From Apostichopus japonicus (taxonomy: Eukaryota; Echinodermata; Holothuroidea; Aspidochirotida; Stichopodidae), in contig NC_092564.1 in the NCBI RefSeq assembly GCF_037975245.1, positions 17,471,484 to 17,535,483 on the forward strand: 64,000 nt of DNA, in the 5' to 3' direction. The position numbers and the translations under genes were made by a program. This document shows positions 32,533 through 43,054 of this stretch, one piece after another (positions within the stretch are counted from its first letter, which is position 1; every line of letters starts with the position of its first letter). Under the pieces are notes generated by a model. It was not told where the DNA came from. It saw only the letters and a list, made by a program, of their open reading frames with translations, and did no database searches.

Positions 32533-33137
32533 AAAGGGTGGCGGAACCGGGGGGCACAGGGGGGGCACGTGCCTGAGGTGCCTCAAGTAAGCAAGAGGCC
32601 AGGGAACCAGAATGAACACTCGGGAAGGGCCGTTTCCGGCCATCTGAGGGGTTGTTAAACCAAAAAATTTCTAGTACGCTCCGCGCCAACCGATCGTGGC
32701 GCTCCGCTCAGATAGTCGTGCATACAACGTTGCAAATCCTGGCTAAGCCCGTGACTTTTAATGAATTTCTGTGGGGCAAACTCAAAGCTATTTTGAATGG
32801 AAAAAATTTGTTAAGATATTAACAAGAAAAAAAAAATTCGGAAGATTCCTACATTAGCAACTAGCATGATTTCACCTCATTTTGTCTCAAAAGAAATATT
32901 GTTCTTGGTTTCCCAATTTGCGAATTGGATATTGCGGTGCTAGTATGCATATTTTCCTTTGGGGGGGGGGGACGTTGATGGAGTGATGTGTATACACAAA
33001 TATGATAATGCAATAAGAGTTATAAAGGGTACTAAATATAAGGCTGCATCAGTCCAATCGAATTTCTGCAAAGTGCCCTTTGAATTGATGTCGGTGCCCC
33101 CCCCCCCCCCAGATTAAAAGTGCTTCCGCCGCCCTTG
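32533..33137. mobile_element. non-autonomous hAT-type element, family with TIR CAAGGGCGGCGGAA
   Basis: Left end aaagggtggcggaa (one base altered), right end TTCCGCCGCCCTTG. 8-bp direct repeat ACCTGGAC at 32525-32532 and 33138-33145. About 90% similar by eye to the copy at 49928-50573, including 'ggggggcacag' near the left end and the conserved core at 32627-32715. No coding capacity. Confidence 0.88.
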
Positions 33138-33535
33138 ACCTGGACATCCCCAACATGAGTGTTAATATGAAACATTTTCTTTTTCATGGATGGGGGGGGG
33201 TGCAGGTTTATCATATTCTTTGTTATATTTTATACTTTTTTTCTGAGACAAATTGCAGTCTCACCCGACACAGCGACATTATCCCGCCAACGTGTCGTTG
33301 AACAATGTAGGTTTTCCTGGAGGTAGCTGAGTACTATGTTAAAATAATAAATAAGGTAACTAAATAGGAGCTTAAAAAATATACTGTCCCATTTTTCCCT
33401 TCAAAGTGATGTTACCTGTTTTCTTCTTCTAATTTACCAAATTTTTGGGGAAGTGTAAATTTCTAAAACGTGAGATTATAAAATAAAGAATGTTTGAAGA
33501 TGAAGATGAGAAGATGCAACTTGCAAGGCCTCAGA

Positions 33536-33630
33536 AGTGCCGTTTCCGGCAATCTGAGAGGCATTGTTTGCCAAAAATTTTCTTGTACGCTACGCGCCAA
33601 ATGATGGTGGCGCTCCGCTTAGATAGTGTC
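33536..33630 (+). repeat. copy of a conserved ~100-bp dispersed core
   Basis: Reads gtgccgtttccggc, atctgagagg, ttcttgtacgct, acgcgccaa, ggtggcgctccgcttagata. The same core is at 32627-32715, 50066-50162 and 46208-46300 (plus), and 38748-38860 (minus). Homology with 46130-46300 extends 90 bp further left ('ttggggaagtgt.aatttctaaaa'). Confidence 0.9.
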
Positions 33631-34373
33631 ACGGGAACTTTCGGGCACAAAAAGTTCTGCCCCCCCCCAAACTGAAATGGTCCCGTACGCCTATGGCCCC
33701 AGACCTGGCAAACCCACCCTGCCGGGATGTACCCTTACGCTAAGAAACAAAAAATAGTTCCCGGTGACTGGACTGTTCCCCAGAGGAGGACAATTCCGAT
33801 GGGGGGGGGGGGGGTTACTCACAACTTCACAAGCCCTCTAGCCACCGGGTTTCCTAAACAATGGGCCCCTCCCTCTGCCAGGGCTGAAGCCTCCTCCCAT
33901 TTTAAAAAAGCTAATGTATCTAGGGAACTTTTAAATGATATTTTGGCGTAGGTTTTGTGAACTAAGTATTCGATGAAGAGGTCGTGGATTAGGGGATCAA
34001 AAAGGAGAGTTTTTTTAAGGATTTTTGGTTGTTGAAATAATTAGTTGTAACGTTATTATTGTGGCATGGCATTATATACTATGACCGTGTATGGCATATA
34101 TTACGTGTTCTGGATGATGAATAAGCAGGGCCAGGAAATCGACCAAGCAGTTTTTAATAGACCCGAGGGAGTGACATTTGCAATGATAGACTATAGGCCT
34201 ACATGTATTCGTTAGATTATTCGTCCATTAGGCCTTCGATGTTCCGTATGTTCGTAAAATTTCGCTAAGTAGGCGAGGATACAGTAACGTTTAACATGTT
34301 GTTCAATTGGACCAATCAGTGTCCATGACTGTGTATTCTCTGTCTCGTCCGAAACAGGCAAGATTCGAGATTG

Positions 34374-34500
34374 ATAGCTTGGTTCTGATGGATTTAGTCC
34401 TCATTTATTCGTTAATATTGCAGACACACGCTAGCTAGAGTACTGTTTATAAACATTACCCATTTATAGCCTGGCTTTGGTCTACGTTAAGTGACAAGGT
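34374..34500. repeat. dispersed repeat, inverted partner at 41433-41555
   Basis: Contains 'ttagtcctcatttatt', 'aatattgcagac', 'gctagct', 'ctgtttataaacattac' and 'ggtctacgttaagtgac'; the reverse complement of these appears in the same order at 41433-41555, at roughly 80% identity. Not part of a recognised element. Confidence 0.85.
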
Positions 34501-34689
34501 TAAATTTAGGCGAAAACTACACATAATAGCTGTTAGTGTGTTTGTCTGTACATGTCTAGGCCTCACAACTGGTGACGTGGGACAAAAGAAATGCCTGTCA
34601 CCAGTTGTCAAACAATAGAGGAAAATAGTCACCAGTTTTACAGACAACGGGTTAGACTAAAGGGGAATATCTTCGGTTGTAGCTAAATC

Positions 34690-35730
34690 ATTAAAAAAAA
34701 AACTGTGTACGTGTAAGTATGCGTGTGTATGCATACGTACGTGTTTGTGAGACCCTGGCTTTTAAACACGGTAGCTCCAGAAGGAAATAAGTGATTGATG
34801 TCATACTTGGTGTATCGATGGGAAATATACAATAGGCAAATACATTAGGGATCATCTAATGACCATGTCGTTCAATGGGCATGGTCAGTAGATGATCCCT
34901 ATTGTATTTGGTGAGGCTATCATGCATACTTATGAGTGGGCAGGGCTTAATGTTAAATTCATAAAACGTCCACAACTAAATGTTCGATTTTCTTCAAAAC
35001 TTGGCGTGAAGTTATCAATATACATTCCAAACATGCTTCGGTCATTTAATTATTTTGTTATGATGCCGAAGGCTCAGTAACCTTTGCGATCGTGTTGGCT
35101 TGTGTGGGTGTATGTGTGTGTGTGGGTGTATATGTGACGGCTAGCCTGTAAACACGATATCTCAAACACAATTTGAATCAATGTTATACTTTGTATATAG
35201 ATGTCCCATGATGTGCAGATGTGCCTTATTGTTTTGTGGTATCCATCTCTTGAATATTAATGAGTGAGCGGGGCCTAATATAAAATTCTTAAAATGTCAA
35301 CATCTCTTCAGCCGTATATCCGAATTAGTTTAAAGTTGATATGGTGAATTAACTACATAATAATGTACATGTTCTTTGCGACAACAATTATAATATTTAT
35401 TGATGGGTGGGGCTTAATTGGAAATTGCCACAAAGTTGGTATGGTGATAAAACTACATAATATGTGCATGTTCTTTACGGCAACAATTGAAAAGATTAAT
35501 ATGTATTGATGGGTGGGGCTTAATGGGAAATTGCCCAAAACAGCTAATAAACACGATATTTCAGCGACCAAAATACTAGGTAGATATATGCCCTAATAGA
35601 TGTGCCCTATTTTTCTTGGTTCTCATCTCTTGAATTTTAATGAGTGGGATGGGCTTAACGTATAAATTGGTTCATACTGGTATGGTGATGTTGGTACATA
35701 ATGAGGACATATTCTTGACGTCTCCAACTT
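34690..35730. repeat. dispersed repeat family, degenerate tandem copies
   Basis: Contains 'gttatgatgccgaaggct', 'gtgacggctagcctgtaaac' and 'acgatatctcaa', shared with 63825-64000. Two adjacent ~120-bp copies of 'ggtgataaaactacataat...gacaacaatt...tgatgggtggggcttaat' lie at 35340-35535. A 31-bp-arm hairpin lies at 34837-34910. Confidence 0.85.
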
Positions 35731-36443
35731 TATGACATAAGAAAGGCTTTTAAGCGCAAGACAAGAACTAACTGTCCCATGGTTTACATCATTGGCATAG
35801 TGGGTTGTCACAAATACGTACAATAAACCGTGTTGTTTTTTTTCTGTACATATCATTAATATTTATCTGTGAACATAAAGTGTGTTATCAGATATCTCTG
35901 AAATAGTATGTCTAATTAGCTTTATACATGTACTAAGATATTACCATGTAAGTATATAGATACATGCTGATGAGTTCATAAACTTTGACCTCATTAATAT
36001 TTATGAATGTATCAGTTTTTATACAACAACATGATAATTTATACATTGCACCGTCCTTTATATGTTGCCGCATTAGTCAAAAGATAATCCTCTTCATGTT
36101 GGTGTGCACGACTAAACGATTGCGTTCTTTTTTTTTAACAAAATGAATCACGATACCTTGTTGCTTTGATTGACGCACCATGTTTGTTTGTACATAAATT
36201 GTCATTACCATATCACGTCGAGTCTGGGTTTTGAACTTTAATCCTGATAAGCATATACTTATCATAATATTATCTTCTTTGCCTGGTACGAAGTTCAAAG
36301 TCAGACCAGCATAAGTTATGTGATACTCTTTTTTCCCTGTGTAGAGTCTGGTCTGCGCGTGCTTATTAATTCACATAAACAGTTACGGTTGGAAACCCCC
36401 GATTATATACCTGCATTTCGCTCGGAACCGTCGTACAAGAAAC
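35731..36443. other. 5' flank of the fasciclin gene
   Basis: No promoter element can be singled out with confidence. The region directly before the ATG at 36444 is presumed 5' UTR. Confidence 0.4.
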
Positions 36444-36645
36444 ATGGAGTATCTCGGAATTCTACTTCTAGCGGTTACTTTGGGGATTGGAGAATCACTG
36501 GAACAACCTCAGTTGGAGGAGGAGTTCTCTGGACACGTCCACTCAACGTCCAAAACGGTTCTAGATGTCTTAAAGGAGAGGAATTTGACCGAAATGTCCT
36601 ACCTGGTGACAAAGGCGGATCTGAACAAAACCTTGGCAGGCAAAG
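36444..36645 (+). CDS. fasciclin gene exon 1 (signal peptide)
   Basis: ATG at 36444 is followed by a hydrophobic signal sequence, then the first helices of FAS1 domain 1. Donor GTATAG. A second, out-of-frame ORF over the same stretch is a shadow. Confidence 0.9.
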
Positions 36646-37079
36646 GTATAGACATGTAACCTATAAATAGCTACATAGATTATCATGTGGTAATTCATTG
36701 TGTTGCCTCCCGTAACATATACTGGGTATAACTGTATGGTTATATAGAACTCGTGTCGTCAGTTTATTGTCTGTTATACTCTGTTTGATTGTAGCTATAT
36801 CTGTATGTATACTATGAATAATTATTCACTTAACATGAAAGGCCTACACATGCTAGCATGAAAAACTATATATATGGTGTAATATGTGTTACTGTAGACA
36901 TTTTCTGATCAGTCTCTGAATACTGCTATACTCTGTCTGTTTCTTTGTCCGTCTGTCTGTGTGTCCGTATGTCTGTATGTTTGTTTGTCTGTCAGTTTAT
37001 GTGTCCGACTGTATATATATAATGATGATCAAAGTAATAAGTCAATTTATATGTAGGACCTACGTATGCAAGCATGGCA

Positions 37080-37147
<68 letters not shown>

Positions 37148-40100
37148 ATATATATATATATATCTATATATATATATATATATATATATTTATGTATGTG
37201 TGTGTGTATATATATAAGGTCGATCTATAGGAGGAACTATAAAGTAGCTTAATTTAGCTAATAAGCCTGCATAAGCCCCCCACCCCCACCCACACCCATA
37301 TTGGAATCTTACTCAGCAATCGAAAGTGTAACATATATAGTTTGCAGGAAATTGAGGAAACATGAATGGTTAAGACGAACGTGAATATTTATCATCTAGG
37401 GATCATTTTGCACAACGTCTACAGTGAAACAACCGTACATTGCAAAACTCAAGTATGCACATCCGTGACTTTGTTGTGCTGACATGACTTTAATCACATG
37501 ACTCGTGCTAATAAAATGCCTGCATATAGACAAAAAATAAGGTTTACTTAAATCACTTTGAATGTGAAACTGAAATAAAGTAGGGAAGCTTTCATATTAA
37601 TTCCTCTTTGATGATCTTAGGTAAATCGTTGTCTAAGTGATATAGCTCATAAAATATGGAACTTTCAATCAACTCCTCACAGGACTCGATGCTCAGTAAG
37701 TAAGGGACATAGCGGCGAAATGAAAGTCATGGCAATATCGCATTGTCTCAAATTGCAATAAAAACCATTACCGTACCACACATCCCGAGTGAGTTTAAAT
37801 ATTATATTTTAGTAGCCTCATTTTCAAGCACACTTGTTTTTACATACAATACTGCCTTTGATGACGACTATAAAACAACTGTTAAATGTTAATTTTTAAT
37901 TATGAAAATAAAATAACTGTTAACGAGCCACTTCAGGTTTTGGGATATTAGGTCAAGTTATCGCCTTTAATGCAAAAAAAAAACAGATCCTGGATTTAGG
38001 AGTCCTGAACGATTAACCGCATAACATCCTTAAAACAATCTGTGGGAACTTCTAGCTACCCTCGTGCCTATCATGAACCCCTCCCTGCCTTCATATACCA
38101 CCCCTTCTATATTTTTTGCCCTCCCTCCCACTTCCCCCCCATACAAAGGATATAAATATAAAAAAACAATAAAAGCAACCAAAAGCACTCGAGTCAAATC
38201 ACGAAATACATCAACGTCGATGGACTGAAAAAGTATTACTAAAAGGGTCAGATGAGGGGGAGGGGGTGGGGTGGAAGGGGTGGTCGGTTCGGCAACGGTA
38301 TAGAAGGGTTGAAGTAGTTGTAGAGAAACGATTGTTAAATAAAATGATACACCCTATACACAGTCAATGCAGGGGTGATGCCGTTATTCAACAATAGCAT
38401 TTACAGACGTATCAGTAGGGCACCTCTCATGGAGTATTGGTTTTCATGATGGTCGGGCCTTTATCTCTCTCTCTCTCTCTCCACCCCCCTCCTCGAAAGA
38501 AAAAGGAGGAAGAGAGAATGGAAATGTGAACATTTGATGTATTTCATGCATTAAATACTTCGCTCTTTTATTTGCTATTTTTTTTTTCTTGTAGAGAGGG
38601 CAAAACTGGGGTAGTGGTAGTGCAGTGAAGTATGTAAGGGTATGTAAGGGTATAAAGGTCAAATTAGTAAAGCTACAAGTACAAGTCACCATGGGCGGCG
38701 GTCCGTACTTCCGAGTGGGGGGGGGGGGGGGATATGACCTTGTTGACTATCTAAGCGTAGCGCCACCATGAGTTGGCGCGAAGCGTACAAGAAAATTTTG
38801 GGATTTACAAACCCTCTAGATGGCCGGAAACGGCACTTCCCGAGGTTTCCAAGCGGCATATACCCAACTTTAAAATAGGGATATCATGTCCGAAATATCT
38901 CATAATCAGGATCCAAAATACCTTTTTTTTTTAATTTCGGGTGTTATTTTGGGAAAATTGCCCCTGTCAATCTTGTTTCAGACGCTACGTTAGAATGTTC
39001 GAGAGCTCTTTTATATTAATCGATGAAGAAAATGACCTCAAGCAGGCTATTATAGGCCTATACACATGCAATACGCAATTACACATAGTTGCATTCCTAG
39101 GTACCGATTGCTAGGGCATCCCGGTGAAACGTGTATTAAGCAATACCCTGGTAACATGAGATTCTCAGCTGTTCGAGGGAACAGGTACGTATGTAGGCCT
39201 ACAGTACTATAGTTATAGGGCCTATATGAATATTATGAGGGTGCATATATGTACTATATCAATACCGTGGGCGCAATAATACATTTTGGTGTTATAGGGC
39301 CAATGAACCCTACAGTCAACTATTCTTGCTTTATAAAGACGGTTTATTTGAAAAGATCGCACTGCGTTTATGGTAGGCGAGAAATGAAGCTAAAAAAGAG
39401 CCGTACCTTCACGATGATGCATAAATGTAGGCATGAAAATATTCTTATCCCTGGCATTTGGTGGGGGGATATGGTGTATTACATCCCCTCCATCCATTTT
39501 CATGGGGGGATATATCCCCCTCCCCCCCCCCCCCCCAGGATCGCCGCCCATGCAAGTCACACCTCTTCGAAATTTCAGATTTACTTACTCCATTCGATAA
39601 ATCTTTCCATATGGCCTTAACCCCCCCAAAAATGTGTTTCGTCTTCCATTTAGGTCCTTTCACCGTGTTTGGCGTTACTGACGACGGGCTATCAAATTTA
39701 CCAATCGTGATCCGTGAACGTCTTGTCCGAGAGAAAGCGTTTGCCGTCGATTTTCTCAAATATCACATACTACCTGCTAATGTAACGTCATCTCAGATGA
39801 CGAATGGCAAAGTGGTTAAAACTCTGAACGGAAAATCCACTTGTTTTAATAATTACACGGTTGGCGGTAAAAAGGTAAGTCAGCGGCGGGTTGTTAGTGT
39901 TAATGCCTGTGGTGATGTATATATATTTAAATTCTATGGAGACGTTTAAACTCATTACTACCTTATTAGTACGTTATGGTACGCACGTCGAGAGAAGACC
40001 ATGGTGTGTTGTCATAATGTCACATAATCCCTGATGCTTTTGTTGCAAAATCTCATGTGAGAGAGTTAACGGTTAAACGATTGGTTGTATTGATGACGTG

Positions 40101-43054
40101 TATTAGATAACCTCTATGTCCCGATTAACCGGTGACAGCTGTAAATCACCGGTTTTGTCGATCAACGTGGTAAATTATAATCATAACATTATGAGTATAA
40201 CCTTTGTAAATTCCTTGAAATAAAGTGCCATGTCGTATGTTCTTCGTCTTAACACACAGGTGATTCTTGCAAATGGTGCGAAGCTTGTCACTGTCGACTT
40301 AATGGCTCCAAATGGTATAGTTCAAGAGTTGCAAAAGCCATTGTGGCCTCAGGTCGTGAACAACATAACAGAATTAATATACAAGCACAAAGCATTGACG
40401 AATTTTACCAGCTTGCTCAAGAAATCTGGTGTTGACTTAACAGGTAAGACGAAGTATACCTCGGATTATGCAAATTTATGCACAGGGATGACTCATGTAG
40501 TGGAAGGGATGTGTACGGAAGCGTAGAAGGGACATGGTGATGAAAGAGAAACAAACTCGTCAAAATGACAAAATTCAGAAAATTGACGTTTTGCCGAGTT
40601 TAACAACTTTTTGAAAATTGACGTTTGCCGAGATACAACAAGTCGTCAAAATGACAAAATTTTGAAAATTGCGTTTTGACTAGATACAACAACTCAAAAC
40701 GTCAATTTTCAGATTTTTGTCATTTTGACGACTTGTCTTATCTCGACAAAACGTCAATTTTGAAAAAAAAATTATTTTGACGACTTGTCTTATCTCGACA
40801 AAACCTAAATTTTCAAAATTTTGTCATTTTGACGACTTGTTGTATCTCGACAAAACGTCAAGTTTCAGATTTTTGTCATTTTGACGACTTGTTGTATCTC
40901 GGCAAAACGTAAAAATTCAGATTTTGTCATTTTGACGACTTGTTGTATCTCGGCAAAACGTCAATTTTCAGAATTTTGTCATTTTGACGACTTGTTTGTA
41001 TCTCGGCAAAACGTCAATTTTCAGAATTTTGTCATTTTGATGAGTAATTGCATCTCGGCAAATTTAATAATTTAGTCGTTGTGACGAGTTGTTAAACTCG
41101 GCAAACGTCAATTTTCTGAATTTTGTCAATTTTACGAGTTTGTTTCTCTTTCATCACCATGTCCCTTCTACGTTTCCGTAGATGGGGGATAGGTCGGGTG
41201 ATTTGAAGTAATGAAAACAAATTTAACTGAAAAGTGTGAATACAATTGATTAACTAGAATAACTGTATTTGTATACAAACACGTGTCTTTGTATAGTGCA
41301 TGGTGAAAGTCAACGTTAGTTAGTCGTTCATATTCAATGGGGGGGGGGGGGGGTGCAATGTGTCTTTGTTACTGCAACCCTTTTGAAGTTTTTAATTCCG
41401 GTCACGAAGGAGGAAGTTCGGCGTTTGGTCACTTAACGTAGACCAGAGCTAGGCTATAGTACGTAATGTTTATAAACAGGACTCCAGCTAGCATGAGTCT
41501 GCAATATTATAATTAAATAAATGAGGACTAACACCATCAAAACCAAGCCCCAAAAATGATTTTCTTCTCCCTGAAGTATACGGTAATTACTTGATTATCA
41601 TATCTTCATATTTTAAAGGCACAGGACCGTTTACCGTTTTTGTTCCCTCCAACGAGGCCTTTAAAGTTTATTCAGGGGACACAGGGGAGAAGATGGTTAA
41701 CTATCACGTGGTCGATGGGACTTACTATTCAGCCGGTTTGAGCAATAAACAGGAACTTCCAACACATCTGAGAACATTCCTCGGAGATAAAAAAGTGACA
41801 ATTCTCATTGACAATGGTAAGTGAAACAATTAAAAGAAGACACACAGAGAAAGCGGGAATGGTGAAAAGTGGGTAGGTGGGAAGGGATGTGGGAGAACAA
41901 CTTACATCTTGTCTCCCTGATATTGGTGTGTTGGAATATTTTGAAGACAACGTTTCAAACCTGATCCACTACGTAGTTCCGGTTAGGATACTGGAGTTGT
42001 TTATACTTTAAAGACAAGAGGGAGTTGAATGTGTATATGTGGAGAGGGGCGGAGGAGGGGGGGGGGTGGGAGGGGGTTGGTGTAGGGTGGAGATAGTGGT
42101 AAGTTGGGCCTTCTGGAAGTTTGTTCTATAATGTTGTAATAGCGAAGTTTGCGTGGTGTAGTGTCATCTATAAGGACAGCTCTAAGAACAGTAGAAAGGC
42201 AAGTTCTAATTCTTTGTGACAATCACATTGGCATCGCAAAGGAGAAATAGTTTGAACGCCAATAATGCATAGTGTATACGATTCAATTAACAATATAACG
42301 TTGAACCAGGGAGTTTGATTGAGAAACGTGTCGAATCTGGCTATATCTAGGAGTTGCATAAGAAGTTGTGTAGTTTTAGTAATGGTCACGTGCAACAAAT
42401 TGTGTGTACCCTACAAGGATATTGAACCTGCTTGGACTATTTTGCTATCAATGTTAGAGGTGGAGGCCATTAGAATCAATCGCGTGGAGCGCAGTGAATT
42501 TTTGTACCCCATTCCGCGGGATCGCAGCACGTATAAGGATATTGATAGGATACTACGTACCGTGTCAAAAAGAGGTGGGAATTCTTTAGCCTTCATTATA
42601 TATACAATGAAACCAGTAGAAAGCTATATCTGTCCATATGTTCAACTGTTATATTGTAGTATCATATCGCATGTAGGCCCTGTCTAAAAAACGCTAAACA
42701 CAATGAAACTTATCACATCTTTTTCCTTGCTAAAAACGTGCCGTATAAATTGGGTTTTGATAATCTCGCTAACCGCAGAGAAGTTCCCCACCTCTTCCCC
42801 CACCTTTCTCCTGTATTAGTTTGTTCGCTGTAGATGCATGGAGCTGCAGTTCTTTAATTTTTTTATAGTTAGATTATGTTTGCATCGGATAATATATATA
42901 GAGCCGAATTAAAATGTGTATACATTGTTTCTTTGCAGGTCACATGTCCGTGGAGGGAAGAAAAGACACCGCTAAGGTCACTACGATGGACTTAGCAGCT
43001 TTGAACGGTGTGATACACATCTTGGATAAGGTTCTTACTCCCCCATTAATTTAG
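36444..43054 (+). CDS. secreted protein with two fasciclin (FAS1) domains, 5 exons
   Basis: Exons 36444-36645, 39654-39874, 40260-40443, 41619-41816, 42939-43054; GT-AG borders and phases agree and give 306 residues. A signal peptide is plain ([20 protein letters not shown]). Domain 1 starts [20 protein letters not shown], with [12 protein letters not shown] and the core YHILP. Domain 2 starts [18 protein letters not shown], with [13 protein letters not shown] and YHVVDG, and closes with [11 protein letters not shown]. These are the H1, YH and H2 signatures of FAS1 domains (periostin/TGFBI family), which mediate adhesion outside the cell. NxT/NxS glycosylation sites are present. No GPI signal or transmembrane segment follows domain 2, so it should be released or matrix-bound. 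The close vertebrate relative is not fixed. Confidence 0.93.
37084..37198. repeat. AT microsatellite
   Basis: Nearly pure TA dinucleotide with rare TC interruptions, in fasciclin intron 1. Confidence 0.97.
38690..39552. mobile_element. non-autonomous hAT-type element in fasciclin intron 1
   Basis: Terminal inverted repeats CATGGGCGGCGGTCC and GGATCGCCGCCCATG. Perfect 8-bp target duplication CAAGTCAC at 38682-38689 and 39553-39560. Carries the conserved core in reverse orientation (38748-38860). Length 863 bp, no transposase. Confidence 0.93.
39654..39874 (+). CDS. fasciclin gene exon 2
   Basis: Acceptor CATTTAG, donor GTAAGT. Encodes [12 protein letters not shown] through [16 protein letters not shown] to NYTVGGKK, the core of FAS1 domain 1. 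Confidence 0.93.
40260..40443 (+). CDS. fasciclin gene exon 3
   Basis: Acceptor ACACACAG, donor GTAAGA. Encodes the end of FAS1 domain 1 and the start of domain 2 ([20 protein letters not shown]). Phase enters at 0 and leaves with one base. Confidence 0.92.
40516..41178. mobile_element. foldback element with TA duplication and internal 'GTCAAAATGAC' array (fasciclin intron 3)
   Basis: TA dinucleotides at 40514-40515 and 41179-41180 flank inverted repeats of about 95 bp, about 95% alike (ends CGGAAGCGTAGAAGGGACAT and its complement). The inside is a degenerate array of 55-58-bp units built from 'gtcattttgacgacttgt', 'tgtatctcggcaaaacgtc' and 'aattttcagaatttt', with the left copies inverted relative to the right. 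No coding capacity. The TA duplication fits Tc1/mariner-type mobilisation. Confidence 0.9.
41433..41555. repeat. dispersed repeat, inverted partner of 34374-34500
   Basis: See 34374-34500; lies in fasciclin intron 3, between the foldback element and exon 4. Confidence 0.85.
41619..41816 (+). CDS. fasciclin gene exon 4
   Basis: Acceptor TTTTAAAG, donor GTAAGT. Encodes [33 protein letters not shown] and [14 protein letters not shown]: the body of FAS1 domain 2. Confidence 0.95.
42939..43054 (+). CDS. fasciclin gene exon 5
   Basis: Acceptor CTTTGCAG; stop TAG at 43052-43054. Encodes [20 protein letters not shown] and [16 protein letters not shown], the H2 end of FAS1 domain 2. Confidence 0.95.

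Larger units (their letters stand above)
30605..33695. mobile_element. composite hAT-like element with 8-bp target duplication GCCCCAGA
   Basis: Ends CATAGGCGTACG (30605-30616) and CGTACGCCTATG (33684-33695) are inverted repeats. The 8-bp direct repeat GCCCCAGA flanks them at 30597-30604 and 33696-33703. 8-bp duplications are typical of hAT transposons. No transposase is seen. It contains a complex palindrome (30605-31171), a nested hAT-type element (32533-33137) and a copy of the conserved core repeat (33536-33630). Since a second CGTACGCCTATG ends at 31171, the left part could instead be a separate palindromic insertion. Confidence 0.75.
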
